Below, one piece after another: positions 26,171 through 34,757 of a DNA stretch of 64,000 nucleotides. A model generated the notes under the pieces. The model had not been told where the DNA came from. It searched no databases and saw nothing but the letters and a program-made list of their open reading frames with translations. Positions within the stretch are counted from its first letter, which is position 1. Every line of letters begins with the position of its first letter. Position numbers and translations under genes: made by a program. The DNA lies in assembly GCA_903904605.1 (NCBI GenBank), contig CAIVDC010000046.1, forward strand, positions 36,161 through 100,160, given 5' to 3'. This stretch comes from an uncultured Sterolibacterium sp. (lineage in GTDB: Bacteria; Pseudomonadota; Gammaproteobacteria; Burkholderiales; Rhodocyclaceae).

Positions 26171-27838
26171 ATGGAAAAGAACCAGGACTGGGTCGGAAAG
26201 CGCTACCTTTTGGTCGACGACTTTTCCATCATACGCACGCTATTGCGCGACATGTTGCGCAACCTGGGCGTGCGCTCTGCGGACCAGGCCGGCAACGGCG
26301 CTGACGCGGTCGCGATGCTGGCTAAGAATAAGTACGATGTGGTGCTCTGCGACTATAACCTGGGCGCCGGCAGAACCGGCCAACAGGTGCTGGAAGAAGC
26401 AAGACTGCGCGACTTGATAGGACCGGCCTGCATCTGGTTGATGATCTCTGCCGAAAAGAGCGTCGAATCTGTAATGGGAGCCGCCGAGCACCAACCGGAC
26501 GGCTACCTGATCAAGCCGATCACCGAAGGGCTGCTGTTGACGCGGCTCAATCGCGTATGGAGCAAGAAGAAGGTGTTCAGGGAAATCGAGATGGCCTATG
26601 AGGCCAAGGACTACCTCAAGGCCGCCAGGTTATGCGATGCGAAGCTCGACACCGACAAGGTGTACGCCTTGGATCTGATGCGCATGAAGGCTAGCCTCCT
26701 GTTGAAATGCGGCGAACCGGAGCAGGCCCGGGCGGTCTACGAAACAATCCTGGCCGAACGTGACTATGGCTGGGCAAAGACGGGCCTTGCCAAGATGCGC
26801 CTGCAAAACGGCGAGGTCGAAACCGCCAAGCGCCTGTTGCAGGAAGTGATTTCAGACAATGCCAACTTTCTCGACGCCTATGACCAGTTGGCTCTTGCCC
26901 ACCAGCAGTTGGGCGAGTTCGGCGAGGCGGAGCAGGTGCTGGCCAGCGCGGCAAAGCTCTCTCCCAATTCGGTGCTGCGCCAGAAGAATCTGGGCACGCT
27001 TGCGCTGAAGCTCGGCAACATCAATGTCGCCGAAAAGGCATTCGCGAAGAGCGTGGAAGTCGGCGAGCACTCGATACTCAGAACACCGGATGCCTACCTC
27101 GGCCTGGCTCGCGTGTACGGGCAGAAGAGCGAAGTCAAGCAAGCGCTGCAAGTGCTCGGCGCGGTGCAAAAGGCGTTCGACAACGAGGAAGTTCGGCTGC
27201 GGGCGAAGATCACGGAAGGCCTGGTCTACCATGAGAGCGGAGACTTTAAGAAAGCGCGCATATCCGGCGAAGAGATGGGAAAACTTCTGGCCGGCTCCTC
27301 CGTCAAACCCGACATCGCCACGAGCCTGGATATGGCTCGCCTGCTTTTCGCCGTCGGCGTCAAAGACGCGCCGGTCGATCTGTTGCGGGATCTGGTCAAG
27401 AACAACCATGACAATGAGGAGCTTGCGGCGGAAGTTAGACAGATCTTCGACAATGCCCGCATGGGCGAGCAAGGAGCCGATCTGGTGAACGCCTCGCGCA
27501 AGGAGGCGAGCGGAATGATGAACCATGGCGTGATGCTGTGGAAGGGAGGGAAACTCCCCGAGGCGGTGGCCTGGATGCGCGATGCCAGTACGGCCCTGCC
27601 GATGAACGTGCGGATTCTGTTCAACTTCGCTCACATCCTGATCTCGGTCATGCAGCAACAGGGCGGCGATTCGACCGCTACCGCCAAGGAAGACCTAGAC
27701 CTCGAGGGGATGGCCGCGGAAACGAGAGAGGTGCTGCTGCGGGCGGATAGAATTGCCCCGAACCACCAGCGCTTCGCGCAACTGATGGAGCTGTTGGCGG
27801 AGTTGTCGCCTGCTCCGGGGGTAGAAGCGCCCGCATGA
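26171..27838 (+). CDS. Response regulator with TPR-like C-terminal region
   Basis: 555 residues. The receiver domain (about 10-130) has acidic Asp16/Asp17, phospho-acceptor Asp61 (VVLCDYNLGAG) and the conserved Lys in YLIKP. The remaining 420 residues are helical repeats of TPR type (for example AYDQLALAHQQLGEFGEAEQ and AYLGLARVYGQKSEVKQALQ). There is no DNA-binding domain, so the output should be protein-protein interaction. The ATG at 26171 follows AAAGGGGA. A GTG at 26147 overlapping the kinase stop (GTGA) would add eight residues. Partner of the kinase at 25449-26150; pathway unknown. Confidence 0.85.
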   Translation: MEKNQDWVGKRYLLVDDFSIIRTLLRDMLRNLGVRSADQAGNGADAVAMLAKNKYDVVLCDYNLGAGRTGQQVLEEARLRDLIGPACIWLMISAEKSVESVMGAAEHQPDGYLIKPITEGLLLTRLNRVWSKKKVFREIEMAYEAKDYLKAARLCDAKLDTDKVYALDLMRMKASLLLKCGEPEQARAVYETILAERDYGWAKTGLAKMRLQNGEVETAKRLLQEVISDNANFLDAYDQLALAHQQLGEFGEAEQVLASAAKLSPNSVLRQKNLGTLALKLGNINVAEKAFAKSVEVGEHSILRTPDAYLGLARVYGQKSEVKQALQVLGAVQKAFDNEEVRLRAKITEGLVYHESGDFKKARISGEEMGKLLAGSSVKPDIATSLDMARLLFAVGVKDAPVDLLRDLVKNNHDNEELAAEVRQIFDNARMGEQGADLVNASRKEASGMMNHGVMLWKGGKLPEAVAWMRDASTALPMNVRILFNFAHILISVMQQQGGDSTATAKEDLDLEGMAAETREVLLRADRIAPNHQRFAQLMELLAELSPAPGVEAPA

Positions 27839-27985
27839 CAAAACTGAGTGTTCCGGGGTGCTGCTGACCGCGTCCGCCCCCGGGCCGGCTATGGCTTCCG
27901 CGCAGGGCGGAGGCTCAGGCACCGCTTGAATGCGCTCGGCGCCGGAGAAGCGCAGCCTCCAGTTGCCGGGTTGCGGCGCTGCAAA

Positions 27986-29248
27986 TCAACGCCAGTGCTT
28001 GCGCAGATTGGCAATCAGCGCCGGGGAAAAATGGCAGTAGGCCTGCTCGCGCGCATATAGCGCCATGTAGCGGCGAAACAGATCGAGCGGTTCCTGCGCC
28101 AGGCGAAAAGCCCGGCGATTGGCGGCGAAGCTGACGACGCCCGAAGCGGTCAATTGTTCGACCAGCGTCGCCACCGCTGACGGCACTTCCTGCGGAGGAA
28201 CCACCAGGTCGCAGAGCAGCCGCCCTTGCGCCGAATCGCAGTCGACGCGCTGCTCGGACAGCACCAACTGCCGCGCCAGGCGATCGCCGACGAAGCGCGG
28301 CAGGCGCAGGTTGGCCGCACCCGGGATGATGCCTTCCTTGCGCGCCGGCAGGGTCAGGTAGGCGTCGGCTGCGGCGACAACGCTGTCCATCACCAGCAGG
28401 TACTGGCAACCGCCTCCGATTGCGAAGCCATCCACTTGCGCGATCCACGGCTTTTCCCGCGTCTCCTCGAAGGCTTCCGGCGCAACGAGCGGCTGCGCCA
28501 GTCCGCGGTAGATCTTGTGCAGTACACCCAGCTCGCGCTGCAGATACCACACGGGAGGAATCCTGCCCTCGCGCAGTTGGGTGAGGTTGATGCCGCTGCA
28601 GAAGACTCGTCGTCCCGCGTATTTCGCACTGGCGATGGCGGCGCCGCGCAGCACCACCACCTCCGAGTGCGGATCGAGCAGCGCCAGGTCGACCGCGATT
28701 TCGACATCGGCGAGGCTGAGTTCGTCCTCGGCGTTGAGCGCCTCGGGGCGGCAAAGGGTCAGGTAGCAAGCCTTGCCGACCCGCTCCAAGCTTGCCGCAT
28801 CGAGGACCAGCTTGCCGCTGGCGATGAAGGCCGGCAGGCGTTCCCTGGACTCCGCGAGAGGCAGGCGCATGGCCTGGCAGAGGTGCTCGCCGCTCGCCGC
28901 ATGGTTCAATACGTGGGCGAGAAATAGCATCTGGTCGATGGCCAGGCCCGTCTGCTCGGCCAGCGGCAGGCCCGCTTCGCGCGCCAGCTCGGCGCGGCCG
29001 GGGGTCAGTCCTTCGATCAGATCGCCGGCGGAGTCAGCCAGTTCTTCGAGCCGCAGGAAGCGGCTATGGCCATCGGTGAGCCGACCGTACAAAGCTTCGA
29101 TGTGAGCGGCAAGAAAGGCCTCGCGCGCCTGGCGCGCGGAGTCGGTCGGCGCCTGCCGGACGTGGTCCGTCAACGCCCGCGCATCGTCCGCAAAATCACC
29201 GCAGAGGGAAAGGCGCCTGTCCCCCATTAATTCCGTCGCAGCTGTCAT
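27986..29248 (-). CDS. DpgC-like enoyl-CoA hydratase-fold protein, putative cofactor-free aryl-CoA dioxygenase
   Basis: 420 residues. An N-terminal helical region (about 1-140) precedes a crotonase core (about 150-385) with EALNAEDELSLADVEIAVDL, YAGRRVFCSGINLTQL, DGFAIGGGCQYLLV, KEGIIPGAANLRLPRFVG and a C-terminal FRRYMALYAREQAYCHFSP. This series matches (3,5-dihydroxyphenyl)acetyl-CoA 1,2-dioxygenase (DpgC), which cleaves its aryl-CoA substrate with O2 and no metal or cofactor. The second of two close ATGs (29248) is used: AAGGA lies 6 nt before it. Longer upstream frame rejected. Surprising next to an oxygen-sensitive reductase; a different crotonase reaction is possible. Confidence 0.8.
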   Translation of the reverse strand: MTAATELMGDRRLSLCGDFADDARALTDHVRQAPTDSARQAREAFLAAHIEALYGRLTDGHSRFLRLEELADSAGDLIEGLTPGRAELAREAGLPLAEQTGLAIDQMLFLAHVLNHAASGEHLCQAMRLPLAESRERLPAFIASGKLVLDAASLERVGKACYLTLCRPEALNAEDELSLADVEIAVDLALLDPHSEVVVLRGAAIASAKYAGRRVFCSGINLTQLREGRIPPVWYLQRELGVLHKIYRGLAQPLVAPEAFEETREKPWIAQVDGFAIGGGCQYLLVMDSVVAAADAYLTLPARKEGIIPGAANLRLPRFVGDRLARQLVLSEQRVDCDSAQGRLLCDLVVPPQEVPSAVATLVEQLTASGVVSFAANRRAFRLAQEPLDLFRRYMALYAREQAYCHFSPALIANLRKHWR

Positions 29249-29561
29249 GGCCATTCCTTTTTGTCGAGCCCAGGCCCTACTGGCTGGCAGGGTCCCGGCG
29301 GCCGCGGAACCGAGTGGACATCGTCGGCTCGCGACTTGAACGGCGGCTTCGTTTCGCGTTGCAGCCGCCAGGCGGAAATGGTACCACCGACGGGCGGCAT
29401 GCCATCGTGAACCGTCCATCAGACGGCTTGTGACGGCCACAGGAGTTCGATTATCCTAAGGGCGCGATTCAGTACCAGATCAGGATCTTCCCGGGACTGC
29501 TGTCGGTGACCGGCGGCGATCTTGCGACACCGCGGAAATTGCCTTGTGCTCCAAAGATGCC
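29249..29561. other. Divergent intergenic region
   Basis: 313 bp between the DpgC-like gene (minus) and the MBL-fold gene (plus). It should hold both promoters. A weak TTGTGA...TATCCT pair with 18-nt spacing ends near 29457 on the plus strand. No inverted repeat, FNR box or coding signal stands out. Confidence 0.4.
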
Positions 29562-30455
29562 ATGACCATAGAAAAATCCTTCGGCCCCGTCCATTTCTTG
29601 CCCGCCGCGAACTCCGGTCGCTACCCCAATTCCAATTCGATCTATGTCGAGGGCGCCGGCATACTCATTGATGCCGGTGCAGATTCGAACCGCTATCGCC
29701 AATTGCGGGCCGGTCCGGGCATATGCGAACTTTGGCTGTCTCACTGGCATGAGGACCACCTCACCTACATCGACGAACTGGATGGCGTCCCGTTCCGCCA
29801 GTCGGCCCTGGAGCAGGAACCGCTGGCCGATCTCGAGTCATTCCTCGATTGGTATGGCATCGCACAGCCGGAGTATCGGGACTACTGGCGCGCCAACCTG
29901 CGCGACAGCTTCCGTTTCAGGCCGCGTCGGGCGCAGTCTTACCTCCGCGCCGGAGAGATCATCGATCTCGGCACTTGCCATGTCGAAGTCATCGGCACGC
30001 CGGGGCACACACCGGGTCATCTGGGCTTCTTCTTTCGCGAACCTGGCGTACTGTTCATGGGCGATTACGATCTCACTCGTTTCGGCCCCTGGTATGGCGA
30101 TCGCGACTCCGACATCGACCAGCTGATTGCATCGACCCGAAAGCTGCGCGAGATCGACGCCCGCGTATGGCTGGCCAGCCACGAGGACGGCTGTTTCGAG
30201 AGCCCGCCAGGCGAGCTGTTTGATCGCTATCTCGCCGTGATCGATGAACGCGAAGGCAAATTGCTGGACTACCTGCGGGGCGGTCCGCGAACGATGAATG
30301 ACATTGCCGCTCAACACATCGTCTACCGCAAGCCGCGCGAGCCCCTGGCATTTTTTGACTGGGGCGAGCGCGCCTTGATGGGCAAGCATCTGGACCGCAT
30401 GCGGCGCACCGGTACCGTAGTGCAGACCGAGCGCGGTTTCGAATTGACCGGTTAG
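29562..30455 (+). CDS. MBL-fold metallo-hydrolase
   Basis: 297 residues. The metallo-beta-lactamase motif HWHEDH (His61, His63, Asp65, His66) is followed by the third metal His in GTPGHTPGHLG and the bridging Asp in LFMGDYDLTRFG. A C-terminal helical region (about 205-297) resembles the winged-helix tail of LACTB2/glyoxalase-II-like hydrolases. The family hydrolyses thioesters, lactones or phosphoesters. Placement beside aryl-CoA genes makes a CoA-thioester or lactone substrate plausible but unproven. ATG at 29562 chosen by homology; ribosome-binding site weak. Confidence 0.85.
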   Translation: MTIEKSFGPVHFLPAANSGRYPNSNSIYVEGAGILIDAGADSNRYRQLRAGPGICELWLSHWHEDHLTYIDELDGVPFRQSALEQEPLADLESFLDWYGIAQPEYRDYWRANLRDSFRFRPRRAQSYLRAGEIIDLGTCHVEVIGTPGHTPGHLGFFFREPGVLFMGDYDLTRFGPWYGDRDSDIDQLIASTRKLREIDARVWLASHEDGCFESPPGELFDRYLAVIDEREGKLLDYLRGGPRTMNDIAAQHIVYRKPREPLAFFDWGERALMGKHLDRMRRTGTVVQTERGFELTG

Positions 30456-30501
30456 GGGGGACGGAGACTGGCTGCTCGGATGTCGGTCGACTTGCAGATC
30501 C

Positions 30502-32037
30502 TCAGGCCAGCCCGAGCCTCTGCGCCAGACCGATGCGCTGCAGCTTGCCTGTCGGACCCTTGGGCAGGTCGGCCATGAACAGTATCTTCTTGGGCACCTT
30601 GAAATCGGCCAGGTGAAGAGCTGCGAATTCGCGCAACTCCTTTTCGACGGCAAACATCCCTGTGCGCAGGACCACAACGGCCCCGGCCTCCTCGCCCAGC
30701 TTCTGGTGCGGAATGGCGAAGGTCACCACCTGGCTCACTGCCGGATGGTCCATCAGTACCTCGTCCACCTCGCGCGGTGAGAACTTCTCGCTGCCCCGGT
30801 TGATGATCTCCTTCAGTCTGCCGGTGATCGTGACGTAGCCCTCGGCGTCGATGAGACCCTGGTCGCCGGTGCGGAACCAGCCTCCCGTGAAGTTGTCGGC
30901 ATTGGCCCGCGGATTGTTTTCGTAGCCGGTGGTGACATTGGCGCCGCGGATGACGATTTCGCCCGTGGTGTTGGGCGGCAGGATATTACCAAGCTCGTCC
31001 ATGATCGCCACCTCGGGGCCGGCGGCTATTCCCACAGAACCCGGCCGCCGCGCTCTCGGCGGCAGCGGGTTGCAGCACATCTGGTGCGAGGCTTCGGTCA
31101 TGCCGTAAGCCTCGATCAGGGGCGCATGGAACACTTCCTCCAGTTCCCGGATCACTTGGGGCGGAATGGAAGAAGAGGAAGAGCGGATGAAACGCAGAGG
31201 ATTCGCGCTGATGATTTCCTTGTTGTGTCCGGCCCGGGCAAGAATGGTCTGATGCATCGTCGGCACCGCGGTGTACCAGGTCGGCTTGGCCTCCATCATC
31301 CAGCCGAAGAACTTCAGGGCGTTGAAGGCCGGCGGACAAAACACATAGGATCCTGCCGACAGCGGCGCCAGGATGCCCGCGATCAGGCCGTGGATGTGGA
31401 ACAGCGGCATGATGTTGAGGCCGCGATCCTTCGTCGTGAATTGCAGCGACTCGCAGACATTGCCAGCGGAAACCGAGACATTCCGCTGCAGGAGTGGTAC
31501 GAGCTTGGGGCGCGCGGTTGACCCCGAGGTATGCAAGATCAGCGCGACGTCGTCCGCCTCGGCGAATCCCCCCTGGGCCGGCCCTTGCGCCGCGGCCGAC
31601 GTGCCGCGCCGCTTGAGTTCGAAAGTGCCGGCGCCCAGATGCGGCGTGGGGAAGAGGTCGAGCACGATCAGCCCGAGTTTTTCCGCCGCATGGACCGCCG
31701 GAGAATCGCTGCCGAACTCGACGATCAAGGCCCGGGCCTTGAGATCGGACAGGTTGAAATCGAATTCGTCGGCACGGTAACCGGGATTGAGCGGCGCGGC
31801 GGTTGCCCCGCAGGCCACACCGAGGAAGGCGGTGCCCGCATCGACGGCGTTGTTCAGCACGATGGCGACGCGGTCGTTGCGGCCGATGCCGCAACCGTTC
31901 AGGCTGGCGATGGTACGCATGATCAGCCGGCGCAGATCGCGATAACAGAGGTCGGGCGCGCCCGGGGCACCGATGGCCGGCGCGTCGTCGGCGCCGGCGG
32001 AGAGCAGTTCAGTCAGGGTCGAGCAGCGTTTCATCAT
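30502..32037 (-). CDS. AMP-forming acyl-CoA ligase (oxalate-CoA ligase / AAE3-like)
   Basis: 511 residues of the adenylate-forming superfamily. The P-loop is TSGSTARPK, with Ala where most members have Gly. Core motifs are the A5-like AYGMTEASHQM, GWFRTGDQGLIDAEGY, the hinge GRLKEIINRG, and the C-terminal catalytic Lys in PTGKLQR. The segment ANVTTGYENNPRANADNFTG is most like Pcs60/AAE3 oxalyl-CoA synthetases, but a medium-chain or aromatic acid is possible. An AAAGGAG site precedes the paired ATGs (32037 and 32034). Third gene of an operon with FAH-family and ketopantoate-reductase-like proteins. A candidate target of the acetyltransferases in this window. Confidence 0.87.
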   Translation of the reverse strand: MMKRCSTLTELLSAGADDAPAIGAPGAPDLCYRDLRRLIMRTIASLNGCGIGRNDRVAIVLNNAVDAGTAFLGVACGATAAPLNPGYRADEFDFNLSDLKARALIVEFGSDSPAVHAAEKLGLIVLDLFPTPHLGAGTFELKRRGTSAAAQGPAQGGFAEADDVALILHTSGSTARPKLVPLLQRNVSVSAGNVCESLQFTTKDRGLNIMPLFHIHGLIAGILAPLSAGSYVFCPPAFNALKFFGWMMEAKPTWYTAVPTMHQTILARAGHNKEIISANPLRFIRSSSSSIPPQVIRELEEVFHAPLIEAYGMTEASHQMCCNPLPPRARRPGSVGIAAGPEVAIMDELGNILPPNTTGEIVIRGANVTTGYENNPRANADNFTGGWFRTGDQGLIDAEGYVTITGRLKEIINRGSEKFSPREVDEVLMDHPAVSQVVTFAIPHQKLGEEAGAVVVLRTGMFAVEKELREFAALHLADFKVPKKILFMADLPKGPTGKLQRIGLAQRLGLA

Positions 32038-32062
32038 GGCTCCTTTGGTTTTGAATAATTTT

Positions 32063-33067
32063 TCAGGCAGGCTCGACCCGAAGCCGGCCATGCGCGCTCG
32101 TCAGGGTCTCGGCGAGCAGGCTCACGCAAGCATGAATTGCGTCGATGTGGGGTGTCGGCACGCCGGTGATGCGGCCCAGTTCGACCACGGAGCCAACCAG
32201 CGCGGCGATCTCGGGCGGCCTGCCTGCCTCGATGTCCTGCAGCATGGAGGTCTTGTGTTTGCCCACCGCTTCGGCTCCGGCAATGCGTCTTTCCAGGGAA
32301 ACTTTGAAACGGATGCCAAGCTTCTCGCCAACCGTCTGAGCCTCCGCCATCATGTCGGCGAGAAGATCCCTTGCCAGCGGGAACCGGCAGATGTCGACCA
32401 GGGTTGCGTGGGTCAAGGCACTGATAGGGTTGAGGCTCAGATTGCCCCAGAGCTTGGTCCATATTTCCGAGCGGATGTCTGACAGGACCGGCGCCTTGAA
32501 GCCTGCGCGGCGCAAGGTCTCCGCGACCGCCTTTATGCGCGGGGTCTCGGCGCCGTCGAGCTCTCCGACCGAGAAACGGTTGCCCTCGATGTGGCGCAGC
32601 ACGCCCGGAGCAATAATCTCGGCGGCGGGATAGACGACGGAGCCGATGACGCGATCGACCGGCAGGTTGTCCGTGATTACGCCACCCGGGTCGACACTCT
32701 CCAGACGCCGGCCCTGGTGCGCGCCGCCATGCTTCATGAAATACCACCAGGGGATGCCGTTCTGCGCCGTCAGCACCATCGTCTCCCGGTGGTACACGGC
32801 GGGCAGGTCTCTCACCACTGCCGCCACCTGGTGCGCCTTCATGCCGAGGATCACCAGGTCCTGCTCTCCGGCGTCGCGGATCTTGTCGCTGGCCTTGACG
32901 CGGACGACAGCCTCGGTTCCGTCCTCCGCCAGGAGTTTCAAGCCGCTCTCGCGGATCGCGGCGAGATGCGCACCGCGCGCAATCAGCGTCACCTCCTCCC
33001 CGGCCTGGGCGAGCCTGATCCCGAGCAGGCCGCCGATGGCCCCCGCGCCGACGATGCAGATCCTCAT
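32063..33067 (-). CDS. Ketopantoate reductase family protein (PanE/ApbA-like)
   Basis: 334 residues. The N-terminal NAD(P)-binding Rossmann fold opens with ICIVGAGAIGGLLGIRLA. The C-terminal helical domain has the catalytic Lys motif SEIWTKLWGNLSLNPISAL. Family members reduce 2-dehydropantoate to pantoate with NADPH, but catabolic paralogues act on other 2-oxo acids. Placement between an FAH-family hydrolase (ATGA overlap) and an acyl-CoA ligase argues for a catabolic role, so panE is not assigned. Confidence 0.87.
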   Translation of the reverse strand: MRICIVGAGAIGGLLGIRLAQAGEEVTLIARGAHLAAIRESGLKLLAEDGTEAVVRVKASDKIRDAGEQDLVILGMKAHQVAAVVRDLPAVYHRETMVLTAQNGIPWWYFMKHGGAHQGRRLESVDPGGVITDNLPVDRVIGSVVYPAAEIIAPGVLRHIEGNRFSVGELDGAETPRIKAVAETLRRAGFKAPVLSDIRSEIWTKLWGNLSLNPISALTHATLVDICRFPLARDLLADMMAEAQTVGEKLGIRFKVSLERRIAGAEAVGKHKTSMLQDIEAGRPPEIAALVGSVVELGRITGVPTPHIDAIHACVSLLAETLTSAHGRLRVEPA

Positions 33068-33849
33068 CGCCGCTCCTCTTCGTAGGTATTAGCCAGCGTG
33101 CCTATGCCGTCTATGCTCACCTCCACGGTGCTCCCAGGCCGCATCGGCAGCGCACCGATGGAAGTGCCGCAGGCGATGATATCGCCGGGCAACAGCGTCA
33201 ACTCGCGCGAGATCATGCTGACGATGCGGGCCGGCGGCAGGATCATGTCGGCGGCCGGATAGTTCTGCCGCTCTCGGCCATTGATCAGGGCGCGAATGAC
33301 CAACTGCGACCAGTCGAGGCCTGTTGCCACGACCGGGCCGAAGGGGCCGAAGGAATCGCAGCTCTTGGCACGGGTCCATTGCGGGAAGCTGGGATCCTTG
33401 TTGAGCAGATCGAGCGCGGTCACGTCATTGACGCAGGTATAGCCGAAGATGCCCTCGGCTGCCGCTTCCTCGCCGACATTGCAGAGGCGGCGGCCGATGA
33501 CGATACCCAGTTCGCCCTCGAAGATGACCCTGCCGTCGTAGGCAGCCGGTTTCCTGATGACGCCGCCGGGTTCGAGGACGCTGCCAGGCGCCTTGAGGAA
33601 ATACAGCGGCCCTTCCGGGATCGCCTGTCCCAGTTTGGTCGCGAGCGCGCGGAAATTATTCCAAAGGCCGATGAACTGGCTTGGCGAGGTTGGCGTGAGA
33701 AGCTGCACATCATCCAGACTGACCGATTCGGCCGTCGCCACGGGACAGCCGAACATGTCGCCCTCGTGGACGAGCACGGTCCTGCCCTCGTCATCCAGTC
33801 TGCCGAAGCGTGCCACTCCCCCATGTTCGAAACGAAGCCACAAACTCAT
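33064..33849 (-). CDS. Fumarylacetoacetate hydrolase family protein
   Basis: 261 residues. The FAH fold has metal-binding acidic residues in RVIFEGELGIVIG (E-x-E) and YTCVNDVTALDLL, a conserved Lys/Asp stretch KSCDSFGPFGPVVATG, and the C-terminal GDIIACGTSIGALPMRPGS. The family hydrolyses C-C bonds of acylpyruvates or decarboxylates and hydrates ring-cleavage products. First clear gene of a three-gene minus operon with the PanE-like and acyl-CoA ligase genes, suggesting breakdown of a ring-cleavage or branched oxo-acid intermediate. Confidence 0.87.
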   Translation of the reverse strand: MSLWLRFEHGGVARFGRLDDEGRTVLVHEGDMFGCPVATAESVSLDDVQLLTPTSPSQFIGLWNNFRALATKLGQAIPEGPLYFLKAPGSVLEPGGVIRKPAAYDGRVIFEGELGIVIGRRLCNVGEEAAAEGIFGYTCVNDVTALDLLNKDPSFPQWTRAKSCDSFGPFGPVVATGLDWSQLVIRALINGRERQNYPAADMILPPARIVSMISRELTLLPGDIIACGTSIGALPMRPGSTVEVSIDGIGTLANTYEEERR

Positions 33850-33908
33850 TTTGCGTTCTTTCTCTCAGCCTCCGTACCTATCCACCTTGGACAGAACGGT
33901 CAGGGTGC

Positions 33909-34121
33909 TCAAGCGTCAGCCAGGCGTTCAGATCCTTCGGTTTCGGCGGCAATGCCGAGCCGATTTCGGGTCTCGGAATCGGCCAGCGCATCGGTCTTTC
34001 GCCGCATCGCTTCCTATGAACGGCTGTGGCCGCCGGCGGCAGCCATTTCATTGATCGGATGGACCATCGCGGCGCAGGTACTCCCTTGTCGGTAAATGGC
34101 GTAGTGGCGTGTAATCGTCAT
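33909..34121 (-). pseudogene. Small ORF with an in-frame TAG, possibly a decayed gene or leader peptide
   Basis: An ATG at 34121 with a strong AAGGAG site 8 nt upstream opens a 35-codon frame that ends at TAG (34014-34016). The same frame stays open for another 34 codons to TGA (33909-33911). No family is recognised for either half. The excellent ribosome-binding site in front of the FAH-led operon suggests either a real short peptide or a gene broken by a nonsense change. Low certainty. Confidence 0.3.
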
Positions 34122-34396
34122 GGCAATGCTCCTTGGTCAAAGTTGAATGTTGCTCACGCCGGCGTTGCGCGCCTTGGGGCACGAGGAGCGGCGTCGATCC
34201 ACGGGACGGCCAGAGTTCCGATCTGACGAACCAAAGGGCGGAAGGGCTGGGCCCGCCCCTACGGATGCGGCCAAGGCGGTTGTCCAGGGCCGCGCTCGTG
34301 TTGGTTTAAGTATAAATTGGATTGTGCGTAGCAATAACCACCCGCAGCCAAGGAATGGTGAATTTGTTTGTGCAATAAATCATAGTGTTAAATTAC

Positions 34397-34417
34397 GTAT
34401 TTCATTACATGAAATAC
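34397..34417. promoter_or_regulatory. Perfect 9-3-9 inverted repeat, candidate operator
   Basis: GTATTTCAT and ATGAAATAC form perfect 9-bp arms around TAC, inside an AT-rich island. This size and symmetry are typical of binding sites of dimeric regulators (TetR, MarR, GntR). Flanking genes are the small ORF/FAH operon (minus) and the FNR-box gene (plus). As RNA it would make a weak AU-rich hairpin without a T-run, so a protein site is likelier than a terminator. Confidence 0.5.
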
Positions 34418-34715
34418 AAATCTCGTCCGTGAAATCAATTATTGATGCAATGCGGAAATTTCGGACCTCGCCGGAAATGCCGCCGTCGATTATTGGCAAA
34501 CGCTCCTGGCTAGGTAGACAGGGAGGCAATATCCACTGCGGGGCCTCACTTCCCCTGGCGGCATCAACCGGCCCGGCGCCGGGAAGTGCATGAGAAGGCC
34601 GCCTGGACGCTGCGCAGCGTGCTTGAGGATTGAACGGGTTCTGGGTTGATGCTGTGGTTTGAGTCGCGCGCGACGTATGGGCCGCGCCCTATCCGCGCGA
34701 CAGAGTCGACCTGCA

Positions 34716-34757
34716 TTGACAAATATCAATTTGGCATAGCCCCCTATGGCGCACTAT
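34716..34757 (+). promoter_or_regulatory. FNR-type box and -10 upstream of the glycine-rich membrane protein
   Basis: TTGAC-AAAT-ATCAA at 34716-34729 has the same half-sites as the bcr promoter box. A CACTAT hexamer (A2, A5, T6 conserved) lies exactly 22 bp further at 34752-34757, predicting a start near 34764 and a class II position of -41.5. This suggests anaerobic activation of the gene at 34835. Confidence 0.5.

Noticed and set aside
34180..34700. Possible transposon remnant in the gene-poor region
   Set aside because: No transposase fragment, terminal repeat or target duplication could be read.
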